From positions 1-14,066 of the forward strand of contig PDSN01000099.1 in the NCBI GenBank assembly GCA_002748505.1: 14,066 bases of DNA, written 5' to 3'. A model generated the notes under the pieces. That model saw only the letters and a list, made by a program, of their open reading frames with translations, made no database searches and was not told where the DNA came from. Positions 1 through 8,054 of the stretch are shown here, piece by piece. This stretch comes from Gammaproteobacteria bacterium (GTDB lineage Bacteria > Pseudomonadota > Gammaproteobacteria > Pseudomonadales > Halieaceae). Position 1 is the stretch's first letter. Each line of letters begins with the position of its first letter. A program made the translations under genes and the position numbers.

Positions 1-2441
1 AAGTCTACATCAAAACAGTTTACCTGTGTGGCTAAACACTGGGTATCAAACACATTACCCACATCAATAAAGAACGCCGAACGCAACTGGTTTTGATTTT
101 TCACAAACGGCAGCGGGAATAGCAACTCGACACCACCCTCGATAAGCACATTACCACCAAAGGGGTTTAACTTGCGAAGGGGCGCCGAATCAACTATCAG
201 CTTGCCATCGCGGGCGACATAGCCTATATCGCCTATTTCGGCGGCCTGCCCACTTTCAGTAACCGCGGTCACAGCACGATCAATACGGTAGGGTTTGGCA
301 GCCGTACTGCGCGGCCCCAGGGTATTGTTTTCATAACCGCGCACCGAACCAAAACCACCAGAGAGGTAGTGCTCATAAAACGGCAGGGTTTCAGTATCGC
401 CATAGCCATCGCCGTAGCCCAACTTGGTACGGAAACGCAGCACCCACTGCTGGGTAATGGGTACGAAAATCTCACCCTGATAGGTCAGCTTGTAGTATTC
501 GAGATCAGAGCCCGGCGTCGTCACTTCCAGGGCGATAGACTGAGAATAACCTCGGGTTGCCAGAATCCCGCGGTTCAAGGTGGACTGTATCCACGCTCCG
601 GTCAGGCTGAAATTCAGAAATTCATTGCCGTGTACATCGAGAAAACCCGGCTCGGCAAAGGGCGTTTTGTAGCTTTCAGGCAGAGTGTCAATTGCCTGCA
701 ACACTTCTGCACCGGTATAACCGCTTAAAGCGCCATTTTCGTACTCTGCAAGGCTTTCGTACCAGTATTTAACACCTGAACTCAGGCGTGGGCTGGCCTT
801 GATTTCCTGCACCGCAAAACGACCAGCGGTGATTTCATCCTGCGCAACACCCAAGCTAAAGTTTAAACGCTGGGTCTCACTAATGGGATAGCCATAGCTC
901 AGGGACGCGCCAACGGTATCTCGGGTATAGCTGGTCACGTTAATTTCAGATAAATCCGAGGTGCGATAATACACCGAGAAACCGCGGCTCACACCATCAA
1001 CAGTATAATAGGGGTTGGTGTAGCTGAAGCTGTATAAGTCCTGGTATTTTGACGAGCTAAGGCCAATACCCACGCGCCTGCCCGTGCCCATAAAATTATC
1101 CTGCTTCAAATTAAGACCGAGAATAAGACCGTAGTTTTGCGAATAACCAAGGCTTGCGGAAATACTGCCCGAGGACTGCTCCTCCACGCCGTAGTTCACA
1201 TCGATTAAATCGTCACTGCCCGGCACTTCCAGGGTATCGACCGATGCTTTGCTGAAATAACCCAAGCGTTCCAAACGCACTCTCGACTGCTCAATCGCCG
1301 CCGCCGAAGCAGGCGCCCCTTCCATTTGTCGCATCTCGCGGCGCAGCACCTCATCGGCGGTTTTTTCATTGCCAGAGAAATTAATGCGACGCACGTAAGT
1401 GCGTTTGCCCGGATCGACAAAAAACTTAATGGCAACGGTTTTGCTCGCTTCGTCAATTTCAGGAATGCCCTGTACCTTGGCAAAATTATAACCTTCATTA
1501 CCCAAACGACGGGTAATAAACTCCTCCGAGGAAGTGACCAGTTGCTGGGAGAAGGTCTGCCCATCACCCACGACAATAAAGCGTTTTAAGTCATCTTCAG
1601 GCAACACCAGATCGCCGGATAAGTTCACGCTGGATACTTCGTATTTATCGCCTTCATCCACGTTAATCGTGATATACACATTTTTTTTATCAGGCGACAC
1701 CGCCACCTGTGTGGATTCAATGGCAAATTTCAAATAGCCGCGATCCATATAATAGGAAGTTAATTTGTCCAGATCACCACTGAGTTTTTCTTTGGCGTAC
1801 TTGTCATCACTGCGCAGAAACGACAGCCAGTTAGAGGTTCTCAGCTCAAACTGATCGAGGAGTTCATCATCAGAAAAAACCTCGTTACCCACGACATTGA
1901 TATGCTTGATGGCCGACACCGAGCCCTCATCAACATCGATATTGATCTCCACGCGGTTGCGCGGCTCTGGCACAACTTCAGTTTCAATACTGGCGTCATA
2001 CCGTCCCTGCTGGACATACTGGCGCTGTAATTCCAGCTGCATACCTTCCAAAGTCGCGCGGCGAAACACCTGTCCCTCAGCAAGACCCGCGCCTTTGAGC
2101 CCTTCCAGCAAATCTTCGGTTTTAATGGCCTTGTTACCGTCGATGTTAATTTCACTGATGCTGGGTCGCTCAACCACCGTCACCACCAGGACATTGCCGT
2201 CCCTGCCAAGGCGCACGTCGTCAAAATTCCCGGTGGCAAACAAACTGCGCGCCACCGCGCGCGTGCCGCGCTCATCGATCAAGTCACCCACACCCAGAGG
2301 CATGGCGGCAAATACCGTGCCTGCGGAGACACGCTGCAAACCTTCCAGACGGATATCAGAAATAAGAAAAGGATCAACCGCCCAGGAGACGGAGGGTAGG
2401 ATCAGGGCAAACACTGCCAGCATGTGTCGAATGCGATTCAT
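1..2441 (-). CDS. bamA: Outer membrane protein assembly factor BamA, C-terminus cut by window edge
   Basis: BamA is the Omp85 core of the BAM complex, which folds and inserts beta-barrel proteins into the outer membrane. The frame stays open from the ATG at 2441 to the left edge, giving 813 complete codons, so only a few tens of residues should be missing. Residues 1-21 look like a signal peptide ending SVSWA, with cleavage before VDPF. Five POTRA domains fill about residues 22-420. The barrel follows, starting near EEQSSGS and GYSQNYG, with the family motif QDNFMGTGRRVG. The loop-6 signature VRGY is at residues 700-703 (333-344), within GGFGSVRGYENNTLGPR. The POTRA part matches E. coli in length, but VRGY sits about 40 residues later, so the barrel carries extra loop sequence. 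The gene starts 29 bp after the rseP stop; the Shine-Dalgarno is weak (AAGAAG). In related genomes skp and lpx genes follow, but they lie outside this window. Confidence 0.97.
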   Translation of the reverse strand, partial: MNRIRHMLAVFALILPSVSWAVDPFLISDIRLEGLQRVSAGTVFAAMPLGVGDLIDERGTRAVARSLFATGNFDDVRLGRDGNVLVVTVVERPSISEINIDGNKAIKTEDLLEGLKGAGLAEGQVFRRATLEGMQLELQRQYVQQGRYDASIETEVVPEPRNRVEINIDVDEGSVSAIKHINVVGNEVFSDDELLDQFELRTSNWLSFLRSDDKYAKEKLSGDLDKLTSYYMDRGYLKFAIESTQVAVSPDKKNVYITINVDEGDKYEVSSVNLSGDLVLPEDDLKRFIVVGDGQTFSQQLVTSSEEFITRRLGNEGYNFAKVQGIPEIDEASKTVAIKFFVDPGKRTYVRRINFSGNEKTADEVLRREMRQMEGAPASAAAIEQSRVRLERLGYFSKASVDTLEVPGSDDLIDVNYGVEEQSSGSISASLGYSQNYGLILGLNLKQDNFMGTGRRVGIGLSSSKYQDLYSFSYTNPYYTVDGVSRGFSVYYRTSDLSEINVTSYTRDTVGASLSYGYPISETQRLNFSLGVAQDEITAGRFAVQEIKASPRLSSGVKYWYESLAEYENGALSGYTGAEVLQAIDTLPESYKTPFAEPGFLDVHGNEFLNFSLTGAWIQSTLNRGILATRGYSQSIALEVTTPGSDLEYYKLTYQGEIFVPITQQWVLRFRTKLGYGDGYGDTETLPFYEHYLSGGFGSVRGYENNTLGPRSTAAKPYRIDRAVTAVTESGQAAEIGDIGYVARDGKLIVDSAPLRKLNPFGGNVLIEGGVELLFPLPFVKNQNQLRSAFFIDVGNVFDTQCLATQVNCFDVD

Positions 2442-2470
2442 GTATCAACTTCTTAGCTTGTCGCTTAGGC

Positions 2471-3823
2471 CTATAGGCGGGTAAAGTCGTTATAAAGTGC
2501 GAGCATCATAATTCCCAGAATTAAAAATAAGCCCAGTTGATAACCCAGCACTTGTATGTTTTCCGGCACCGGCTTCCCACGCAGCAACTCCACCGTATAA
2601 AACAGCAGGTGGCCACCATCGAGCAAGGGAATCGGCAGCAGGTTCAAAACACCGATGCTGACACTGAGCAGCGCCAGAAAACCGATGTACGCTTCCAGGC
2701 CTGATTGAACGGACTGGGTCGCCACTTTAGCAATGGTGATAGGACCGCTCAAGTTTTTATGTGAAATGAGCCCCGTCAGCATTTTTTTCAACGATTCAAG
2801 CGTAAGCATCACGACATCGCCGGTGCGCTTAGTGGCCGCGATCAGTGAGGCTATCGGCCCGCGCTCAAACTGGCGAATCTGCTCATCACTGCTTTCAGGA
2901 ACGGAGGGCTTCACCCCGATGCGGCCATAGTCGCCGGCATCACCTTTAATGCGCTCGGGCACCACAGTGGTGTCGATAATCTGCCCGTCTCGCTCAAACA
3001 CCAGCACGATGGGCCTGTCGGGGCGCGCCTGCACGTAGGCCACTAAAGCCGCCCAATCGCCTAGGGGCTGCCCGTCCATGCTCAGCAGCAAGTCGCCCAC
3101 TTGCAAGCCCGCACGTTCGGCAGCGCTGCCTGCGGCAACTTCCTCCAGTTTCGGCTCGACCATAGACACACGCGGGGTCAAGCCCAAACCGCGCAGCATA
3201 TTGACCTGTTCGTCACCTGACAACCAGCGCTCAACCGCCACATTAGAGCTGTACTGCATGTCAGAATCAGCGTATTGCACGGTGAAACGAAGCTCGCCAG
3301 TATCGCCAATGCGTCGCATCAACTGAAACATCACCGCCTGCCATGTGGGCGTGTCAACACCGTCTACGGCTATAATTTCCTGTCCCGGTTCAAGCCCGGC
3401 AATCTCGGCGGGTGAGCCGGTTTCCACCTTGCCCACCACCGGCGCGTAGCCGCTTTCGCCTGCCATGAATAAAAACCAGTAGGCTGCAATCGCAAAAATA
3501 AAATTCGCCATCGGCCCCGCTGCCAAAATAGCAATGCGCTGCAGCACGGGTTTCTGGGTAAACTCAAAGGGCTCGTCTTCTGGGGCGACATCGACATCGC
3601 GTCTGTCGAGCATCTTGACGTAACCGCCCAGAGGAATGGGAGCCAGGGCGAACTCGGTGCCGTGTTTGTCATAGCGCGAAAAAAAGGGCGTGCCAAAACC
3701 GATAGAAAACCGCAGCACTTTCACCCCGCAGCGGCGCGCGACCCAAAAGTGGCCGAACTCGTGCACGCCCACTAGAATCAGCAACGCCAGCAATGTCACC
3801 GCAATGGTGTAAATAATGCTCAC
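2471..3823 (-). CDS. rseP: RseP site-2 zinc metalloprotease (regulator of sigma-E protease)
   Basis: RseP is an inner-membrane intramembrane protease. It makes the second cut in the anti-sigma factor RseA, releasing sigma-E, and also trims leftover signal peptides. The product is 450 residues, the same as E. coli. The first membrane helix (about 5-25) contains the zinc motif HEFGH at 21-25. A second hydrophobic stretch lies at about 96-120. Two PDZ domains follow, about 127-210 (GSPAEIAGLEPGQEI) and 222-305 (GSAAERAGLQVGDLL). The third zinc ligand is D402 in the LDG motif (PIPLLDGGHLL), and a last membrane helix lies at about 427-445. I chose the GTG at 3823: GGGAG stands just upstream, the length then matches the family, and the GTG overlaps the dxr stop as GTGA. 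An ATG at 3889 is in frame but would add 22 residues overlapping dxr, unlike family members. GTGA suggests translational coupling to dxr. Confidence 0.97.
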   Translation of the reverse strand: MSIIYTIAVTLLALLILVGVHEFGHFWVARRCGVKVLRFSIGFGTPFFSRYDKHGTEFALAPIPLGGYVKMLDRRDVDVAPEDEPFEFTQKPVLQRIAILAAGPMANFIFAIAAYWFLFMAGESGYAPVVGKVETGSPAEIAGLEPGQEIIAVDGVDTPTWQAVMFQLMRRIGDTGELRFTVQYADSDMQYSSNVAVERWLSGDEQVNMLRGLGLTPRVSMVEPKLEEVAAGSAAERAGLQVGDLLLSMDGQPLGDWAALVAYVQARPDRPIVLVFERDGQIIDTTVVPERIKGDAGDYGRIGVKPSVPESSDEQIRQFERGPIASLIAATKRTGDVVMLTLESLKKMLTGLISHKNLSGPITIAKVATQSVQSGLEAYIGFLALLSVSIGVLNLLPIPLLDGGHLLFYTVELLRGKPVPENIQVLGYQLGLFLILGIMMLALYNDFTRL

Positions 3824-5019
3824 AAATCTCCCGCCTGCGAATAATCCGCGAGCCAGCGCTGCGCCAGTTCCCGCGATTGGATGTCGCATTCTTCGACCAC
3901 GGCAAGGCTGTCAGGTTCAACCACGTCCGTGCTTTCTAACACGCTTTCAATCAAGCGCGGAATATCACTAAAGCCGATATGCTCGCGTAAAAAAGCCTCC
4001 ACCGCCACTTCATTGGCCGCATTACACGCCGCCATTGCCGTGCCGCCGGCGGCCACCGCTTCCCTGGCCAGGCGCAAACAGGGGAAACGCCGTTCATCCG
4101 GCGCTTCAAAATCGAGTTTGGAGACACTGACCAAATCCAGCGATGCAACCCCCGCATCGATACGCGACGGCCAGGCCAGACCGTAGGCAATCGGGGTGCG
4201 CATATCGGGATTCCCCAGCTGCGCCAGCACCGAACCATCCACATACTGTACCATAGAGTGAATGATGCTCTGCGGATGCACCACCACGCTGACTTTCTCT
4301 GGCGGCATATCAAATAACCAGCACGCCTCGATCAGCTCAAGCCCCTTGTTCATCAGGGAAGCGGAATCCACCGAGATTTTGCGCCCCATAGACCAATTCG
4401 GGTGGGCGCAGGCCTGCTCCGGTGTGGCTTTGGCAATTTGCTCTGCGGACCAGGTACGAAATGGGCCACCGGAAGCGGTCAGGGTTAAAAAGCTGACCCC
4501 GGTTTTATCGGGGACTGTGCTCGCAGAGCCCGGCAAACACTGAAAAATTGCGTTGTGCTCACTGTCGATGGGCAGCAAGTTCGCTCCACTTTGACGCACC
4601 GCCGCCATAAACAAATGCCCCGCCATCACCAGGGCTTCTTTGTTGGCCAGTAATACCGTCTTGCCCGCATGCGCCGCCGCCAGCGTCGAGGGCAGCCCCG
4701 CCGCGCCGACGATGGCCGCCATAACCGTATCCACCTCGGGATGGGTGACTACCTGTTCCAGGCCCTGCTCACCGCTCAAAACGCTCACGCCGCTATCTGC
4801 CGGTAGAGACCGCTGCAGGGCGTCCGCCGCATCGGCGTCGCTCATTACCGCGTAGCGCGGGGAAAACCGCGCGCACAGCGCAGCCATTTGCGCCACCGAG
4901 GTATTCGCCGCCAGGGCAAACACACGGTATTGATCGGCGTGTCTGGCAATCACATCCAGTGTGCTGCTGCCAATGGAGCCCGTTGCTCCCAGCACGGTAA
5001 CTGCGCGAACCACAGACAT
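3820..5019 (-). CDS. dxr: 1-deoxy-D-xylulose 5-phosphate reductoisomerase
   Basis: Dxr (IspC) converts 1-deoxy-D-xylulose 5-phosphate to 2-C-methyl-D-erythritol 4-phosphate with NADPH, the committed step of the MEP isoprenoid pathway in the cytoplasm. The product is 399 residues, against 398 in E. coli. The N-terminal Rossmann motif is GATGSIG (residues 11-17), followed by LLANKEAL around 123-130. The divalent metal ligands are D152 and E154 in the PIDSEHNAIFQ stretch and E231 in the loop after KISVDSASLMNKG. The substrate-binding HPQSIIHSMVQ is at about 248-258. The start ATG abuts the cdsA stop (TAA then ATG, no gap), and the stop overlaps rseP. Position between cdsA and rseP is the pseudomonad-like order; in E. 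coli dxr lies next to frr. Supplying isoprenoid precursor fits the nearby uppS. Confidence 0.98.
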   Translation of the reverse strand: MSVVRAVTVLGATGSIGSSTLDVIARHADQYRVFALAANTSVAQMAALCARFSPRYAVMSDADAADALQRSLPADSGVSVLSGEQGLEQVVTHPEVDTVMAAIVGAAGLPSTLAAAHAGKTVLLANKEALVMAGHLFMAAVRQSGANLLPIDSEHNAIFQCLPGSASTVPDKTGVSFLTLTASGGPFRTWSAEQIAKATPEQACAHPNWSMGRKISVDSASLMNKGLELIEACWLFDMPPEKVSVVVHPQSIIHSMVQYVDGSVLAQLGNPDMRTPIAYGLAWPSRIDAGVASLDLVSVSKLDFEAPDERRFPCLRLAREAVAAGGTAMAACNAANEVAVEAFLREHIGFSDIPRLIESVLESTDVVEPDSLAVVEECDIQSRELAQRWLADYSQAGDL

Positions 5020-5859
5020 TTACCAGCCCACCAGGATCAGCCCAAGGGCAAATACCGGCGCGGCGGCGCACAGGCTGTCGAGCCTGTCCATCACGCCGCC
5101 GTGACCGGGCAATAAACCGCCGCTGTCTTTCAGGCCACTTTCACGCTTGACCATACTCACCACCAAATCGCCCACTACCGAGGCCAGCGATGCCGCTAAA
5201 AATACTGTCATGATACCCGCAAGCCCCACATGGGCAGTGTTTATACGTGGCAATAACAACCACATCAGCGCAGCGAGCACGATCACACAAACCACGCCGC
5301 CCCAAAAGCCCTCCCAGGTTTTTGCTGGAGAGACAACGGGCGCCAGCTTGTGCTTACCAAAAGCACGCCCGGCGAAATACGCGCCGATATCAGCCGTAGC
5401 CGCCACTAACACCAGGGTAATCATCAGATAGCCGCCGTGATGCAAACCCAACAGATACACCGCCGCCAGCCACGCCAATGCCAGACTCACATAACCCATC
5501 AGCATGCGAACTGGCACAGAACCCCACAGCACTGCGCTGCCGGGATAGGTTTTAATCCATAAAACAGCGATAGACCACCACAGGCAGGCGACCCCCAGAA
5601 AGGGTTGAATCAATTCTCTTGGCGGTTGTTTGTCCAAGCGGCAATACCAGTGCAGTGCGATTAAAAGAACCGCCAACACAAACACATACAGCCCCCGCAA
5701 CCACGGCGCTTGCAGACCGGACAGCGCCGACCATTCCCAGGCACCCAGCAAGATCACCACCGCAAACCCCGCGGCGACCACATCCAAAGGCAAATACAAA
5801 ACCGCCGCAATAAACGCAGCTGCCAAAATCAAAGCAGTCCACACTCGCTGCATTAACAT
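5020..5859 (-). CDS. cdsA: Phosphatidate cytidylyltransferase (CDP-diglyceride synthase)
   Basis: CdsA makes CDP-diacylglycerol from CTP and phosphatidic acid in the inner membrane, the branch point for phosphatidylethanolamine, phosphatidylglycerol and cardiolipin. The product is 279 residues (E. coli 285), very hydrophobic, with about eight predicted membrane segments. The family signature is complete at residues 235-261: S-x-x-K-R near the start, then K-D-S-G-G, then HGG and DRLD at the end. I chose the ATG at 5859 (protein MLMQRVW) over the in-frame ATG at 5853. A GGAG lies 10 nt before the first ATG, which would be an excessive 16 nt for the second. The same frame continues upstream through uppS on the same strand, but that part is an out-of-frame reading of uppS with no family resemblance. 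The gene starts 22 bp after the uppS stop and abuts dxr. Confidence 0.97.
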   Translation of the reverse strand: MLMQRVWTALILAAAFIAAVLYLPLDVVAAGFAVVILLGAWEWSALSGLQAPWLRGLYVFVLAVLLIALHWYCRLDKQPPRELIQPFLGVACLWWSIAVLWIKTYPGSAVLWGSVPVRMLMGYVSLALAWLAAVYLLGLHHGGYLMITLVLVAATADIGAYFAGRAFGKHKLAPVVSPAKTWEGFWGGVVCVIVLAALMWLLLPRINTAHVGLAGIMTVFLAASLASVVGDLVVSMVKRESGLKDSGGLLPGHGGVMDRLDSLCAAAPVFALGLILVGW

Positions 5860-5881
5860 GACTGGCGCTCTCCAACACGCA

Positions 5882-6610
5882 TCAGCGCAATCCAAATCGA
5901 CGTTCACGAAGGCCAAAATCAGTGAGCGCCGCAGCAAAGGCCGCGCGATCAAAATCAGGCCAGAGGGTTTCAGTGAAATACAGCTCGGTATAGGCGAACT
6001 GCCAGAGCATGAAGTTGCTGATGCGAGTATCACCACCGGTGCGAATGCATAGATCCGGCGCTGGAATATCGGCGCAGTCAAGCTGCTGGCCGAGACTGTG
6101 CTCATCAACGCTGTCTGGCGAGATCTCGCCCGCAGCGACTTTACGCGCCAACTGTCTGGCCGCCTGGGCGATATCCCAACGGCCGCCATAGTCAACCGCA
6201 ATCACCAAAGTGGCTCGGGTATTGTTCGCGGTCAACGCCTCGGCATCGCTCATCAGTTTTTGCAAACGCTGGCTAAAACCTGCACGTGCGCCCATAAAAC
6301 GCAAACAGACACCATCGCTGTGCAACTGTTTAACTTCGTTGCGCAGATAGCGCATCAACAAAGCGAGCAAAGCGCGCACTTCCGGACGCGGCCGCCCCCA
6401 GTTCTCACTGCTAAACGCAAACAGGGTTAAAGTGCTGACACCGTTGTCTAAACAGGCGCCCAGCACTTCACGCACAGCTTCAACGCCCGCGCGGTGTCCG
6501 GCGCTGCTGGCAACACCCTCGCGCTTAGCCCAGCGATTATTGCCATCCATAATGATGGCGATGTGTTTAGGCAGCGCTGACGCGCCGTCCTGAGAGTCCG
6601 AAACAGACAT
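5882..6610 (-). CDS. uppS: (2Z,6E)-farnesyl-diphosphate-specific undecaprenyl diphosphate synthase
   Basis: UppS is a cytosolic cis-prenyltransferase. It adds eight isopentenyl units to farnesyl diphosphate to make the C55 carrier for peptidoglycan and O-antigen. The product is 242 residues, typical for the family. Motif I, HIAIIMDGNNRWA, holds the catalytic D22 (E. coli D26). FAFSSENWGRP lies at about residues 64-74. The IPP/Mg region is at 190-212, with R190, R196 and E209 conserved (E. coli R194, R200, E213). Two positions differ from the usual pattern: GGD instead of GGE at 194, and DYGGRW instead of NYGGRW at 140. Both changes are conservative and the frame is intact, so I treat the enzyme as active. 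The start is 8 bp after the frr stop, with AAAGG upstream of the ATG. Confidence 0.97.
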   Translation of the reverse strand: MSVSDSQDGASALPKHIAIIMDGNNRWAKREGVASSAGHRAGVEAVREVLGACLDNGVSTLTLFAFSSENWGRPRPEVRALLALLMRYLRNEVKQLHSDGVCLRFMGARAGFSQRLQKLMSDAEALTANNTRATLVIAVDYGGRWDIAQAARQLARKVAAGEISPDSVDEHSLGQQLDCADIPAPDLCIRTGGDTRISNFMLWQFAYTELYFTETLWPDFDRAAFAAALTDFGLRERRFGLR

Positions 6611-6618
6611 GCAAACCT

Positions 6619-7176
6619 TTAGATTTCCATCAAGTCCGCTTCTTTCTCACCGAGCATTTTATCGACTTTGGCGATAAAGCTGTCGGTGATTTTTTGCACA
6701 TCCTCCTCACCGCGACGCTCCTCATCTTCACCGATATCTTTTTCTTTGAGCAGTTCTTTCAGCATCGCCATGGCATCGCGGCGGGCGTTGCGCACAGAAA
6801 CCCGCGCCGATTCTGCTTCCTGGCGCGCCTGACGGATATACCCCTTGCGGGTTTCTTCGGTCAGCATGGGCATGGGAATACGAATAACGCCACCAGCGGT
6901 AGCGGGGTTGAGTCCAAGATCAGACTTCATGATCGCCTTTTCGATTTCGGGAATCATGGACTTGTCCCAAGCGGTCAAACTCAGGGTTCTCGCGTCCTCG
7001 ATATTGACGTTAGCCATCTGATTCAGCGGCGTATCCGCACCGTAGTAACTCACTCTGATGCCATCGAGCAAACTCGGATGCGCGCGCCCCGTGCGAATTT
7101 TATTGAAATGGTGACCCAGCGCTTCCAGGCTTTTTTCCATGCGCTCACTGGCATCTTTTTTAATATCGTCTAACAC
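6619..7176 (-). CDS. frr: Ribosome recycling factor
   Basis: RRF acts with EF-G to split the post-termination ribosome so the subunits can be reused. The product is 185 residues, the usual family length. It shows the family landmarks: NKIRTGRAHPSLLD near residues 25-38, YYGADTPLNQ, the long second helix of domain I with VRNARRDAM, and a charged C-terminal helix. The start is GTG at 7176, supported by a strong GGAGGAG about 5 nt upstream and by alignment of MLDDIKKDA with the normal N-terminus; the next in-frame ATG would remove conserved helix residues. It lies 27 bp after pyrH and 8 bp before uppS, so it is translated in a compact cluster. Confidence 0.98.
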   Translation of the reverse strand: MLDDIKKDASERMEKSLEALGHHFNKIRTGRAHPSLLDGIRVSYYGADTPLNQMANVNIEDARTLSLTAWDKSMIPEIEKAIMKSDLGLNPATAGGVIRIPMPMLTEETRKGYIRQARQEAESARVSVRNARRDAMAMLKELLKEKDIGEDEERRGEEDVQKITDSFIAKVDKMLGEKEADLMEI

Positions 7177-7203
7177 CCTAACTCCTCCATTTACCGACTC
7201 TGC

Positions 7204-7932
7204 TTAACCGTGTACCAGAGTACCTTCAGCGCCACCGCGCACAATATTCAACAGTGCGCCCGGCTTTTCCATTTGAAACACCCGCACGGGCATGTCGTGA
7301 TCCTGACACAGACAAATGGCGGTCAAATCCATCACCCCCAGCTTGTGCGCCAGCACGTCATCATAGGTCAGCGCATCGTATTTCACCGCATCACTGCATT
7401 GCAGCGGATCGGCAGAGTATACGCCATCAACCTTGGTAGCTTTAAGCACCAGTTCCGCCTCAATCTCTATACCGCGCAGGCAGGCAGCGGAATCAGTGGT
7501 AAAAAACGGGTTGCCCGTACCAGCGGAGAAAATCACCACATCACCGCCGGTTAAGGCGCGAATCGCCTTGCGTCTGTCGTAGTGATCCACCACGCCGCTC
7601 ATAGGAATAGCAGACATCACCTGCGTGGCGATATTTAAGCGCTCCAGCGCATCGCGCATGGCCAAGGCATTCATTACCGTGGCCAGCATACCCATGTGAT
7701 CGCCGGTCACCCTGTCAAGACCTGCCGCCTGTAGGGCCGCACCGCGAAACAGGTTGCCACCGCCAACCACCAGACCCACCTGCACACCGATACCCACCAG
7801 CTGACCGATCTCCAGCGCCATCTGATCCAACACTTTCGGATCGATACCAAAAGCCTCGTTACCGGTTAATGCCTCACCGCTTAATTTCAGCAGGATACGC
7901 TTGTATTTTCTATCGCCTGATTGCTGTCCCAT
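7204..7932 (-). CDS. pyrH: UMP kinase
   Basis: PyrH phosphorylates UMP to UDP with ATP. It is the bacterial amino-acid-kinase-fold enzyme, a hexamer usually activated by GTP and inhibited by UTP. The product from the chosen ATG at 7932 is 242 residues (E. coli 241). Motifs are KRILLKLSGEAL at the N-terminus, VVGGGNLFRG, the GDHMGMLATVMN segment, and the near-invariant TGNPFFTTDSAACLRGIE followed by LKATKVDGVY. A GGAGGGGG sequence stands immediately upstream of this ATG. An in-frame ATG 54 nt further upstream (7986) would add MPNRCKSC and other residues not seen in the family, and would start inside the preceding terminator and promoter region. Confidence 0.97.
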   Translation of the reverse strand: MGQQSGDRKYKRILLKLSGEALTGNEAFGIDPKVLDQMALEIGQLVGIGVQVGLVVGGGNLFRGAALQAAGLDRVTGDHMGMLATVMNALAMRDALERLNIATQVMSAIPMSGVVDHYDRRKAIRALTGGDVVIFSAGTGNPFFTTDSAACLRGIEIEAELVLKATKVDGVYSADPLQCSDAVKYDALTYDDVLAHKLGVMDLTAICLCQDHDMPVRVFQMEKPGALLNIVRGGAEGTLVHG

Positions 7933-7957
7933 GGCTCCCCCTCCAATAAGTGCGCGT

Positions 7958-7986
7958 ATATTACAGGACTTGCACCGATTTGGCAC
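7958..7986 (-). promoter_or_regulatory. Possible pyrH promoter
   Basis: On the minus strand a GTGCCA hexamer (7981-7986, 4/6 to TTGACA) lies 17 bp from TAATAT (7958-7963, 4/6 to TATAAT), followed by GC-rich CGCGC. This lies just after the tsf terminator and would start a leader of about 20 nt before pyrH. A separate pyrH promoter downstream of tsf is known in E. coli; here it is inferred from weak boxes. Confidence 0.35.
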
Positions 7987-8043
7987 AAAAAAAGGGGCCC
8001 AGAACTACCAAGTGAACACCCGGCAGCTCATGAGCCCCTCTTT
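7985..8043 (-). terminator. Rho-independent terminator after tsf
   Basis: Starting 11 nt after the tsf stop, the minus-strand RNA can pair AAAGAGGGGC (8034-8043) with GCCCCUUUUU (7989-7998), a 10-bp stem with one G-U pair. The stem runs into a seven-base U tract (7987-7993). The roughly 35-nt loop can form a second nested stem, AGCUGCC with GGUAGUU. The loop is long for a simple terminator, so read-through into pyrH is likely. Confidence 0.6.
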
Positions 8044-8054
8044 ACAAGCAGCAC

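Noticed and set aside
2471..2900. Sigma-E promoter for bamA inside rseP
   Set aside because: Expected from E. coli, but I found no GGAACTT-like -35 with a suitable -10 on the minus strand; the nearest GAACCT near 2645 has no partner.
5860..6201. In-frame upstream extension of cdsA through uppS
   Set aside because: It reads the uppS gene out of frame on the same strand; the CdsA family length and the GGAG support 5859.
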